Assembly: GCA_030824095.1 (NCBI GenBank)
Contig: JAVBYK010000499.1
Coordinates: 1-12,912, forward strand
Reading direction: 5' to 3'
From: a bacterium
GTDB taxonomy: Bacteria > Pseudomonadota > Gammaproteobacteria > Burkholderiales > Burkholderiaceae_C
Length of the DNA: 12,912 nt
The notes below the pieces were generated by a model. The model did not search any database. It was not told the DNA's origin and saw only the letters and a program-made list of their open reading frames with translations. Positions 1 through 7,543 of this stretch are shown here, one piece after another (positions within the stretch are counted from its first letter, which is position 1; each line of letters begins with the position of its first letter). The translations under genes and the position numbers were made by a program.

Positions 1-1623
1 TTCTCCAGCATTGCCACCGACACCCGGGGCGTGATCCAGATCTTCAACGTGGGAGCCGAGCACATGCTGGGCTACACGGCGGCCGAGGTCATGAACACGG
101 TGACCCCCGCCGACCTGTCCGACCCCACCGAACTGGTGGCACGGGCCCAGGCGCTGACCCAGGAGCTGCAGACCGAGATCACCCCCGGCTTTGAGGCGCT
201 GGTGTTCAAGGCATCGCGCGGCATTGAAGACATCTACGAGCTGACCTACATCCGCAAGGACGGCACCCGCCTGCCGGCCGTGGTGTCGGTCACGGCACTG
301 CGCGATGCCGCTGGCACCATCATTGGCTACCTCTTGATCGGCACCGACAATTCGGTGCGCAAGCAGCTGGACGCTGAACGCTCGCTGCTGGACAAGACCC
401 TGCAGATCAAGAATATCGAGCTGGAGGCTGCCCGACTGGTGGCCGACAAGGCCAACCTGGCCAAGAGTGAATTCCTGTCGAACATGAGCCATGAGCTGCG
501 CTCGCCGCTCAACGCCATCCTGGGCTTTGCCCAGCTGATGGAGTCCGGCGTTCCCGCACCGTCGGCCATTCAGAAGAGCAGCATTGACCAGATCCTGAAG
601 GCCGGCTGGTATCTATTGGAGCTGATCAACGAGATACTGGACCTGGCGCTGATCGAGTCCGGCCGCCTGTCGATGTCGATAGAGCCCGTATCCCTGCCCG
701 AAGTGCTGCTGGACTGCCGCACCATGATCGAGCCGCTGGCCAGCCGGCGCGGCATCGAAATGCACTTCCCCAGCTTTTCCGGACCGTGTTTCGTCGAAGC
801 CGACCGCACCCGGGCGAAACAGGTGTTCGTCAACCTGCTGTCCAACGCCATCAAATACAACCGGCTCAACGGTGCGGTCGAAGTGACCTGCCAGACACAG
901 GGCGCCGACCGCATGCACATCACTGTGCGCGACACCGGGGAAGGCCTGTCCGAGAGCAAGCTGGCGCAGCTGTTCCAGCCCTTCAACCGGCTGGGCCAGG
1001 AGGAAAGTGACGAGGAAGGCACCGGCATCGGGCTGGTGGTCAGCAAGCGCCTGGTGGAGCTGATGGGCGGCAGCATTGGCGCCAACAGCACGGAGGGGGT
1101 TGGCAGCGAGTTCTGGATTGAGCTGCAGTTGGCGGACCCGCACACGCTCACGCTGGACGCGCTGGCGCAGCCGGTGCTGCTGCCGGCTCCTGTGCAGGAT
1201 GGACAGAAGGTGCGCACCCTGCTGTATGTGGAGGACAACCTGGCCAACATGGAACTGGTGGCCCAGCTGATTGCCCGTCGCCCGGACATGCGCCTGCTGC
1301 GCGCGGAAGATGGTGCGCGGGGCGTGGCGCTGGCCCGCGCCAGCTTGCCCGATGTGATCCTGATGGACATCAACCTGCCCGGCATCAGCGGGCTGCAGGC
1401 GCTGGGCCTGCTGCAGGACGATCCGCTGACGCGCCACATCCCGGTGCTGGCCCTGAGTGCCAATGCGATGCCGCGCGATGTGGAGAAAGGCCTGGAGGCC
1501 GGCTTCTTCCGCTACCTGACCAAGCCCATCAAGATCGGCGAATTCATGAAGGCGCTGGATCAGGGGCTGCGGCTGGCCGAGACCGCATCTGACGAAACGA
1601 CTTTGAATGAAATTGACACCTAG
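1..1623 (+). CDS. Hybrid histidine kinase, PAS-HisKA-HATPase-REC (5' partial)
   Basis: Membrane-free (in the visible part) sensor kinase with its own receiver; it should autophosphorylate on His and pass the phosphate to its receiver or a partner. The reading frame is open from base 1, and the residues before the first GTG (31) already fit a PAS domain, so the true start is left of the window; 540 residues are visible. By visible numbering: PAS about 1-112, coiled linker 113-150, HisKA with H-box HELRSPLN (His164), HATPase with N-box Asn282, a DTGEGL G1 box and a GTGIGL G2 box from Gly340, then a receiver about 403-520 with VEDN acidic residues, phospho-acceptor Asp456 in LMDINLP and the TKP lysine. 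The stop is TAG at 1621. It precedes the CheB/CheR gene by 47 nt and probably belongs to the same operon. Its catalytic core closely resembles the kinase at 4634. The stimulus is unknown. Confidence 0.95.
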   Translation, partial: FSSIATDTRGVIQIFNVGAEHMLGYTAAEVMNTVTPADLSDPTELVARAQALTQELQTEITPGFEALVFKASRGIEDIYELTYIRKDGTRLPAVVSVTALRDAAGTIIGYLLIGTDNSVRKQLDAERSLLDKTLQIKNIELEAARLVADKANLAKSEFLSNMSHELRSPLNAILGFAQLMESGVPAPSAIQKSSIDQILKAGWYLLELINEILDLALIESGRLSMSIEPVSLPEVLLDCRTMIEPLASRRGIEMHFPSFSGPCFVEADRTRAKQVFVNLLSNAIKYNRLNGAVEVTCQTQGADRMHITVRDTGEGLSESKLAQLFQPFNRLGQEESDEEGTGIGLVVSKRLVELMGGSIGANSTEGVGSEFWIELQLADPHTLTLDALAQPVLLPAPVQDGQKVRTLLYVEDNLANMELVAQLIARRPDMRLLRAEDGARGVALARASLPDVILMDINLPGISGLQALGLLQDDPLTRHIPVLALSANAMPRDVEKGLEAGFFRYLTKPIKIGEFMKALDQGLRLAETASDETTLNEIDT

Positions 1624-1670
1624 CCCTCGTGGATATTGGTTGTTTAGCTATTATTTTAGGAGCAATTGAA
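1624..1670 (+). promoter_or_regulatory. AT-rich leader between hybrid kinase and CheB/CheR gene
   Basis: This 47-nt gap is markedly AT-rich against GC-rich coding DNA on both sides, most clearly from about 1633. It holds the Shine-Dalgarno sequence of the next gene. A perfect TTGACA hexamer lies just upstream at 1613-1618, inside the previous gene, but I find no good -10 box at 15-18 nt, so a promoter here is only a possibility. The segment around 1645-1667 resembles, from memory, short AT-rich intergenic elements scattered in Comamonadaceae genomes; this is not verified. Confidence 0.4.
1658..1662 (+). promoter_or_regulatory. Ribosome binding site fixing a TTG start
   Basis: AGGAG lies 8 nt upstream of TTG at 1671. 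No ATG occurs near the start of the CheB domain. The alternative GTG at 1629 would add 14 residues, sits only 5 nt after the previous stop, has no ribosome binding site and would place this AGGAG inside the coding region. TTG at 1671 is therefore the preferred start. Confidence 0.7.
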
Positions 1671-4637
1671 TTGGCAACCGCTGCGAAGCAGGAAGAATCC
1701 ACGGGCCCGGCGTTCCCCATTGTGGGCGTGGGCGCATCCGCAGGCGGCCTGGCCGCCTTTGCTGCGTTCTTCTCGGGCATGCCCGCCCAGGATGATCCGG
1801 GCATGGCGTTTGTGCTGGTGCAGCACCTGGCTCCCGACCATGGCAGCCTGCTGACCGAGCTGATCCAGCGCACCACGCGCATGAAGGTGGCCGAGGTGCA
1901 GGACGGCATGGTGGTCGAGGTCAACTGCGTCTACATCATTCCGCCCAACCGCGACATGGCCTTCCTGAACGGGGCCCTGCATCTGCTGGAGCCGGTTGCC
2001 GCACGCGGCCACCGGCTGCCCATTGACTACCTGTTCCGCTCCCTGGCGCAGGACCAGCGCGAGCGAGCGATTGGCATTGTCCTGTCCGGCACCGGCAGCG
2101 ATGGCTCGCTGGGCGTGCGCGCCATCAAGGACGGCGGTGGCATGGTCATGGCGCAGAACATCGCCTCGTGCGAATTCGACTCCATGCCGCGCAGCGCCAT
2201 GGCCACCGGCTGTGTGGACTACGAGATGCCGCCCGCCGAAATGCCGGCCAAGCTCATTGCCTACACCAGCCACGCGTTTGGCAAGCTGCCGCGCCTGGTG
2301 GAGACGGCCCTGCCCCAATCGGAGAATGCGCTCAAGAAGATCTTCATCCTGCTGCGCTCGCAGACCGGGCACGACTTCTCCCAGTACAAGCCCACCACCA
2401 TCTTTCGCCGCATCGAGCGGCGCATGGCCGTGCACCAGGTGGACGCGCTGGACGCCTACGTGCAGTATCTGCAGCAAACCCCGCCGGAGGTGGAGGCGCT
2501 GTTCCGCGATCTGCTGATAGGCGTCACCAACTTCTTCCGCGACCCCGAGGCCTTTGCCGCGCTGGAGACCCAAGTCATTCCGCTGCTGTTTGATGGCAAG
2601 CCGGCCGGCGGCGTGGTGCGGGCCTGGTCTGCGGGTTGCTCGACGGGAGAAGAGGCGTATTCGATTGCCATCCTGCTGCAGGAGCGCCTGGAGGCGTTGA
2701 AGCAGAACTACCGCATCCAGGTCTTCGCCACCGATATCGATAGCCGCGCGATTGCCGTGGCGCGTGCGGGTGTCTACCCCGCCAGCATTGCCGACAGCGT
2801 GTCGCCCCAGCGGCTGGCCCGCTTCTTCACCGCCGAGGACGGGGGCAATGCCTACCGTGTGCACAAGAGCATTCGCGACATGCTGGTGTTCTCGGAACAG
2901 GACCTGATCAAGGACCCGCCCTTCTCCAAGCTGGATCTGATCAGCTGCCGCAACCTGCTGATCTATCTGGGTGCCGAGGCCCAGCGCAAGCTGATCGCGC
3001 TGTTCCACTACGCCTTGCTGCCGGCGGGCGTGCTGTTCCTGGGAACGTCGGAGACGGTGGGCGAACTGGTGGACCTGTTTTCCCCGGTGGAGCGCAAGGC
3101 CAAGCTGTACCAGCGCAAGGAAGACTTTCAGGGTGCGCAACGCGTGGCCCTGGGGCGCTTTCTGTCTCCCGCATCGCGCCGGGATGCCAACCTGGCTGTG
3201 CCGCCCGGCGCCGCCCAGGCCGCCAAGGTGTCGCTGCGGGAACTGACCGAGCAAAGCCTGCTGCAGCAGGTGGCCCGGGTTGCGGTGCTGGTCAATGCCC
3301 AGGGCGATGTGCTCTACCTGCATGGCCGCTCCGGCATGTACCTGGAGCCCCACCCGGGTGAGGCGGGCATCAGCAATGTCCTGAAGATGGCCCGCGAGGG
3401 CTTGCGCCGCGAGTTGACCACCACGCTGCACAAGGTCGTGCGTTCCAAAGAGACGGTGAGCATCGCCGGTCTGCGCGTCAAGACCAATGGCCACTTCACA
3501 CTGGTCAACCTGAGCGTGAGCCCGGTAGCCCAGGGTTCTGCGGCGCTGGAGTCGCCCCTGTTCCTGGTGTCGCTGGAGCAGGCTCCCCCGCCCGCCAATC
3601 CCCCGCACCCGGAAGCCGCCTTGCCAGCGGCTTCTGCCGGTGACGGTCTGGCGCGGGATGCCAGCGCCCAGATAGCCGAACTCAATGAGGAACTGCAGGC
3701 CAAGGAGGAATACCTGCATGCCGCCAATGCCGAACTGGAAACCGCCAACGAAGAGCTCAAGTCCTCCAACGAGGAGATGCAGTCGGTCAACGAGGAATTG
3801 CAGTCCAGCAATGAGGAGCTGGAGACCTCCAAGGAGGAGCTGCAGTCGATCAACGAGGAGTTGTCCACGGTCAACACCGAGCTGCAGACCAAGGTCAGCG
3901 ACCTGTCGCGGGCCAATAACGACATGAACAACCTGCTGGCCGGAACCGGCATTGGCACCGTGTTCGTGGACCATAGCCTGCGCATCCTGCGCTTCACCCC
4001 CGCCGCCACCCTGATCATCAACCTGATCCGCAGCGACGTGGGCAGGCCGGTGGGGCACATCGTTTCCAATCTGGTGGGCTACGACCGCCTGGTGGCCGAC
4101 GCCCAGACCGTGCTCAACACGCTGATTCCCGTGGAAGTGGATGTAGAGACCACCCAGGGCAAGTTTTTCACGATGCGCATCCTGCCCTACCGCACACTGG
4201 ATAACGTGATTGAAGGCGTGGTGATCACCTTTGTCGAGATCACCGAAATCGTGCGCACGCGCGAGGCCCTGCGCAAGGCCAACGACCTGATGCGCCTGGC
4301 CGTGGTGGTGCAGGATGCGACGGATGCGATCACCGTGCAGGACCTGGAGGGCCGCACCCTTGCCTGGAACGCCGGTGCCAGCCGTATGTATGGCTGGAGC
4401 GAAGAAGAGGCCCTGGCGATGAATGTGCGCGAGCGCATTCCTGCCGCGCTGCGCGAAAGCGCGCTGGCCGAGGTGCGCCAGCTGAGCCAGGCGCAGACGC
4501 TGCAACCCTACGCCACACAGCGGCTGGCCAAAGACGGCTCCGTGCTGGACGTGTCGCTGACGTCAACCGCCCTGGTCAATGGCGCGGGTCAGATGTATGC
4601 GATTGCCACGACCGAGCGCTGCAAGGGCACAGCATGA
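1671..4637 (+). CDS. CheB-CheR fusion with coiled coil and two PAS domains
   Basis: Cytoplasmic signalling protein of 988 residues joining a protein-glutamate methylesterase to an SAM-dependent protein-glutamate methyltransferase. The CheB-like domain (about 15-195) keeps a Ser-His-Asp triad: Ser23 in GASAGG, His52 in VQHLAPDH, Asp144 in GTGSDG. It lacks the N-terminal receiver of chemotaxis CheB. The CheR-like domain (about 217-480) has the SAM motif AGCSTGEE (321-328) and SCRNLLIYL (Asn428). A less conserved stretch (about 490-650) looks PAS-like. Ten heptads follow (685-754), then a PAS of the type linked to CheR (about 755-870) and a C-terminal PAS (about 877-985). Starts at TTG with a well-placed AGGAG; the stop overlaps the next kinase as ATGA. 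With no CheA, CheW or receptor nearby, a role outside classical chemotaxis is likely (inference). Substrate unknown. Confidence 0.93.
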   Translation: MATAAKQEESTGPAFPIVGVGASAGGLAAFAAFFSGMPAQDDPGMAFVLVQHLAPDHGSLLTELIQRTTRMKVAEVQDGMVVEVNCVYIIPPNRDMAFLNGALHLLEPVAARGHRLPIDYLFRSLAQDQRERAIGIVLSGTGSDGSLGVRAIKDGGGMVMAQNIASCEFDSMPRSAMATGCVDYEMPPAEMPAKLIAYTSHAFGKLPRLVETALPQSENALKKIFILLRSQTGHDFSQYKPTTIFRRIERRMAVHQVDALDAYVQYLQQTPPEVEALFRDLLIGVTNFFRDPEAFAALETQVIPLLFDGKPAGGVVRAWSAGCSTGEEAYSIAILLQERLEALKQNYRIQVFATDIDSRAIAVARAGVYPASIADSVSPQRLARFFTAEDGGNAYRVHKSIRDMLVFSEQDLIKDPPFSKLDLISCRNLLIYLGAEAQRKLIALFHYALLPAGVLFLGTSETVGELVDLFSPVERKAKLYQRKEDFQGAQRVALGRFLSPASRRDANLAVPPGAAQAAKVSLRELTEQSLLQQVARVAVLVNAQGDVLYLHGRSGMYLEPHPGEAGISNVLKMAREGLRRELTTTLHKVVRSKETVSIAGLRVKTNGHFTLVNLSVSPVAQGSAALESPLFLVSLEQAPPPANPPHPEAALPAASAGDGLARDASAQIAELNEELQAKEEYLHAANAELETANEELKSSNEEMQSVNEELQSSNEELETSKEELQSINEELSTVNTELQTKVSDLSRANNDMNNLLAGTGIGTVFVDHSLRILRFTPAATLIINLIRSDVGRPVGHIVSNLVGYDRLVADAQTVLNTLIPVEVDVETTQGKFFTMRILPYRTLDNVIEGVVITFVEITEIVRTREALRKANDLMRLAVVVQDATDAITVQDLEGRTLAWNAGASRMYGWSEEEALAMNVRERIPAALRESALAEVRQLSQAQTLQPYATQRLAKDGSVLDVSLTSTALVNGAGQMYAIATTERCKGTA
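3723..3932 (+). repeat. Ten tandem 21-bp units encoding heptad coiled coil
   Basis: Residues 685-754 of the CheB/CheR protein are ten consecutive seven-residue units built on the pattern xNEELxS, for example ANEELKS, VNEELQS, SNEELET and INEELST. The last two units are degenerate. The DNA is an imperfect 21-bp tandem array. Such a helix usually acts as a rigid signalling linker and dimerisation element, here between the methyltransferase and the PAS sensors. Similar linkers are typical of CheB/CheR fusions, so the array is part of the gene and not a separate element. Confidence 0.85.
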
Positions 4638-5998
4638 CCGACCACTCCTGGCAGGCGTTGCGTGCGCGTGCCGAAGACACGTTGCAGACCCGCGCGGCGC
4701 TGGCCTTGCCATCGCCCAGTGACCTATCGCAGGAAGCCATGCGGCAAACCCTGCATGAACTGCAGGTGCACCAGATTGAACTGGAGATGCAAAACGATGA
4801 GTTGCGCCGCACTCAGGGTGAACTGGATGCCGCGCGGATTCGCTACTTTGACCTGTATGACATGGCGCCCGTTGGCTACTGCAGCGTCAGTGAAAACGGT
4901 TTCATTCTGGATGCCAACTTCACGGCTGCCAGCCTGCTGAATGTGGTGCGCAGCGATCTGGTGAACAAGCTGGTGAGTCGCTTCATCGTCAAGGGCGACC
5001 TGGACATCTACTACCACTGCCGCAAGCGGCTCGCCGAGTCCGGGGCGCCGCAGGATTGCGAGTTGCGGATGATCAAACGCGACGGCAACCCCTTTTGGGC
5101 CCACATGCGGATCACCGCCACCGATGCCAGTCCCGTGCAGATCAGCGCAGGCATGCCGGTTGAGCGCCTGGTCCTGAGTGACATCTCGGATCGAAAGCGC
5201 CTGGACGCCGCCCTGCAACAGAAAAATCAGGATCTGGAGACAGCCCGAGCGGCCGCTGACCGGGCCAGCCAGGCCAAGTCGGACTTTCTGTCCAACATGA
5301 CGCATGAGTTGCGCTCGCCCTTGAATTCCATTCTGGGGTTTGCCCAGTTGCTGGACATGGGGGTTCCGCCACCCAGCACGGCGCAGAAATCCAGCATCGA
5401 CCAGATCCTGCGGGCGGGCTGGTATCTGCTGGACCTGATCGGCGATATTCTGGATCTCACGTCCATCGAATCCGGCCAGTTGAAGCTGGTACTGGAGCCC
5501 GTGGCGCTGGATGAGGTGCTGGAGGCTTGCCGTCTGGCCGTTTTGATTCAGGCGCAAAACAAAGGTGTCCGCATGGACGTCAAGCCCGTGGGCGACGCCA
5601 TGCTGGTGGCCGTGGACCGGTCCCGTTTGCAGCAGATCGTGCAGCACCTGCTGCGCAATGCCATCCAGTACAACCGGGTGAACGGCACACTGGAAGTCAG
5701 CTGCATTGCGGTGGCCGGCCAGCGCGTGCGCATACGGGTTTGCGATAGCGGCGAGGGGCTGACCGCAGCCAAGCTGGCCGGTCTGTTTCAACCCTTCAAC
5801 CGCCTGGGGCGCGAGACCCGCTCCGAGGCCGGAACCGGTGTGGGCCTGGCCCTGAGCAAGCGTTTGGTGGAGCTCATGGGTGGCGCCATCGGCGCCGAAA
5901 GCACGCCCGGCGTGGGCAGCGTCTTCTGGGTCGAACTCAACCTGTCGCTGGCTTCCATTGGTCCCCTTGCACGTCCTTCCGAAGGAGCTATTCCATGA
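4634..5998 (+). CDS. PAS-domain histidine kinase without receiver
   Basis: Cytoplasmic sensor kinase of 454 residues; no membrane segment is seen. Order: charged N-terminal helix (about 20-65, with HELQVHQIELEMQNDELRR), PAS about 66-190 ending in the DISDRK-type exit motif, coiled linker 190-215, HisKA with HELRSPLN (His224), HATPase with N-box Asn342, a DSGEGL G1 box and a GTGVGL G2 box from Gly400. It ends shortly after the catalytic domain and has no receiver. The start overlaps the CheB/CheR stop (ATGA, 4634-4637), with a weak AAGGG 6 nt upstream. Its own stop overlaps the REC-PAS gene in the same way, which makes that receiver the likely phosphotransfer partner (inference). The core is paralogous to the first kinase: His-to-Asn (118 residues) and Asn-to-G2 (58 residues) distances are identical in both. 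Confidence 0.95.
   Translation: MTDHSWQALRARAEDTLQTRAALALPSPSDLSQEAMRQTLHELQVHQIELEMQNDELRRTQGELDAARIRYFDLYDMAPVGYCSVSENGFILDANFTAASLLNVVRSDLVNKLVSRFIVKGDLDIYYHCRKRLAESGAPQDCELRMIKRDGNPFWAHMRITATDASPVQISAGMPVERLVLSDISDRKRLDAALQQKNQDLETARAAADRASQAKSDFLSNMTHELRSPLNSILGFAQLLDMGVPPPSTAQKSSIDQILRAGWYLLDLIGDILDLTSIESGQLKLVLEPVALDEVLEACRLAVLIQAQNKGVRMDVKPVGDAMLVAVDRSRLQQIVQHLLRNAIQYNRVNGTLEVSCIAVAGQRVRIRVCDSGEGLTAAKLAGLFQPFNRLGRETRSEAGTGVGLALSKRLVELMGGAIGAESTPGVGSVFWVELNLSLASIGPLARPSEGAIP
5981..5987 (+). promoter_or_regulatory. Strong ribosome binding site for the REC-PAS gene
   Basis: GAAGGAG lies 7 nt before the ATG at 5995, inside the last codons of the upstream kinase. It is the best Shine-Dalgarno match among the overlapping gene junctions, so this gene may be translated more strongly than its ATGA-coupled neighbours (inference). 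Confidence 0.75.
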
Positions 5999-6816
5999 TT
6001 CAAGCCGTAGACATTCTGAATGCCAAGATACTGATCGTGGACGACCAGCAGTCCAACGTGCAGTTGTTGGAGCAACTGTTGCAGGGCGCCGGCTACCAAT
6101 CGGTCAGCTCCACGATGCAGCCCGAGGAAGTGTGCCGGCTGCACCGCAAGTACCAATACGACCTGATCCTGCTGGACCTGCAGATGCCCGTCATGGACGG
6201 GTTCCAGGTGATGGAGGCCCTCAAGACCAGCACGGAAGACGACTACCTGCCAGTCATCGTGCTCACCGCGCAGCCGGGCCACAAGCTGCGGGCCCTGCAG
6301 TCGGGTGCCAAGGACTTTGTCAGCAAGCCGTTTGATCTGGTGGAGGTGAAGACCCGCATCCACAACATGCTGGAGGTGCGCCTGCTGTACAAGAAGCTGG
6401 CGGATTTCAACAAGGTGCTGGAACAGGCAGTGCAAGACCGAACGGCCGAACTGCGCGAAAGCGAGGCGCGCTACCGCAGTCTGACCGAACTGGCATCCGA
6501 CTGGTATTGGGAGCAGGACGAGAGCGGCAACTTCACCAAGGTGTCCGGCCCGGTGCTGGAAATGCTGGGTATGCGGGTGGATGCGCTGGACGGTGCGTCT
6601 GCGGCTAGCCAGGTGGACTGCTGGGACGAGACCGAGCGGGAGCTCCTGCGCGCCACCATTGCGGCGCGAGAGCCGTTCCTGGACTTCCCTTTCCACCGGG
6701 TCAATGCGGATGGATCGCGTCAGCAGTTCCGGGTCAGCGGTGAACCCATGTTCAGTCGCAACGGCCGGTTCCAGGGATACCGCGGCATCGGCGTGGAAGT
6801 GATGGTGGCGGCATGA
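5995..6816 (+). CDS. Response regulator, REC-PAS, no output domain
   Basis: Single receiver plus sensor protein of 273 residues. The receiver (about 10-130) has the full active site: Asp16 and Asp17 in ILIVDDQ, phospho-acceptor Asp61 in LLDLQMPVMDG, Thr91 in VLTAQ and Lys111 in SKPFD. Its sequence style resembles receivers found ahead of HD-GYP domains (RpfG type). A helical linker (about 125-160, DFNKVLEQAVQDRTAEL) leads into a PAS domain (about 161-273) that runs to the stop. No DNA-binding, GGDEF, HD-GYP or kinase domain follows, so the protein probably works by contact with a partner. The gene is ATGA-coupled on both sides, to the receiver-less kinase before it and the Crp-type regulator after it. 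The junction with the next gene is clean, with no visible frameshift remnant of a lost domain. Confidence 0.92.
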   Translation: MIQAVDILNAKILIVDDQQSNVQLLEQLLQGAGYQSVSSTMQPEEVCRLHRKYQYDLILLDLQMPVMDGFQVMEALKTSTEDDYLPVIVLTAQPGHKLRALQSGAKDFVSKPFDLVEVKTRIHNMLEVRLLYKKLADFNKVLEQAVQDRTAELRESEARYRSLTELASDWYWEQDESGNFTKVSGPVLEMLGMRVDALDGASAASQVDCWDETERELLRATIAAREPFLDFPFHRVNADGSRQQFRVSGEPMFSRNGRFQGYRGIGVEVMVAA

Positions 6817-7538
6817 GCGCACTCCACAGCCCCCAACAAAACCATTTGCTTGCGGCTTTGCCCGCGGCGGACCTTGAGCTGTTTGCCAGCCAGCTGGAAC
6901 TGGTGGCCATGCCGCTGGGGCACATGCTGTACGAGCCCGGCACGCAATTGCGCCATGCCTACTTTCCCACCAGTTCCATCGTCTCGCTGCATTACGTCAC
7001 CGAATCCGGTGCATCGGCCGAGACGGCCGGTGTGGGCAATGAGGGTGTTGTGGGCGTACCGCTGTTCATGGGCGGCGACACGACGTCCAGCTCCGCGGTC
7101 GTGCAGACGGCGGGGCATGCCTACCGGCTGGAACGCCATGCCCTGCAGCAGGAGTTCAATCGGGCCGGATCGTTGCAAAGACTGCTGCTGCGCTATGCCC
7201 AGGCGCTGATGACACAGATGGCGCAGTCAGCCGTGTGCAACCGCCACCATTCGGTGGAGCAGCAGTTGTGCCGCTGGTTGCTGCTGACCATGGACCGGGT
7301 GCCGATGCGCGAACTGGTGATGACGCAGGAACTGGTGGCCAGCATGCTGGGCGTGCGTCGCGAGAGTGTGACCGAGGCGGCGGGCAAGCTGCAGGATGCG
7401 GGTTACATCCGCTATCGCCGGGGCCACATTGCAGTGCTGGAGCGCAAGGGCCTGGAGGCGCAAGCCTGCGAATGCTATGGCGTGGTGAAGAAAGAGCTGG
7501 ACCGACTCCTGGTCGATGTGTACCAGTCCAGCCACTAG
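6813..7538 (+). CDS. Crp/Fnr-family transcriptional regulator
   Basis: DNA-binding regulator of 241 residues. The N-terminal cyclic-nucleotide-binding-like beta-roll is at about 10-130, followed by a long dimerisation helix (about 130-160, RYAQALMTQMAQSAVCNRHH) and a winged helix-turn-helix (about 165-225). The HTH is recognisable in TQELVASMLGVRRESVTEAA, from about residue 171. The loop that binds cAMP in Crp is not conserved: the GExG...R-S-A residues are replaced around VGNEGVVGV and GGDTTSSSAVV. No N-terminal Fnr cysteine cluster is present; the C-terminal ACEC pair is far from that position. The ligand is therefore unknown, and regulation by protein partners is possible. The gene is last in the operon, ATGA-coupled to REC-PAS with no clear ribosome binding site, and it converges with the BON gene (stops 5 nt apart). 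It is the only obvious transcriptional output of the cluster. Confidence 0.93.
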   Translation: MSALHSPQQNHLLAALPAADLELFASQLELVAMPLGHMLYEPGTQLRHAYFPTSSIVSLHYVTESGASAETAGVGNEGVVGVPLFMGGDTTSSSAVVQTAGHAYRLERHALQQEFNRAGSLQRLLLRYAQALMTQMAQSAVCNRHHSVEQQLCRWLLLTMDRVPMRELVMTQELVASMLGVRRESVTEAAGKLQDAGYIRYRRGHIAVLERKGLEAQACECYGVVKKELDRLLVDVYQSSH

Positions 7539-7543
7539 AGGGG

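Noticed and set aside
1613..1641. Perfect TTGACA at 1613-1618 as a -35 box for the CheB/CheR gene
   Set aside because: No acceptable -10 hexamer at 15-18 nt spacing (best is TATTGG at 15 nt). Kept only as a remark under the leader.
1629..1670. GTG at 1629 as the start of the CheB/CheR gene
   Set aside because: No ribosome binding site and only 5 nt after the previous stop; the added residues fall outside the conserved domain and would bury the AGGAG that suits TTG at 1671.
1656..4505. A 949-codon open frame on the - strand, opposite the CheB/CheR gene
   Set aside because: It mirrors a strongly supported gene, has low-complexity composition rich in His, Gln, Leu and Gly, and its periodic section is only the antisense of the heptad repeat. 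Long antisense frames are expected in GC-rich DNA.
4724..6822. Two further long - strand frames (355 and 344 codons) opposite the second kinase and the REC-PAS gene
   Set aside because: Same composition artefact; no recognisable domain, and both lie opposite genes with clear catalytic motifs.
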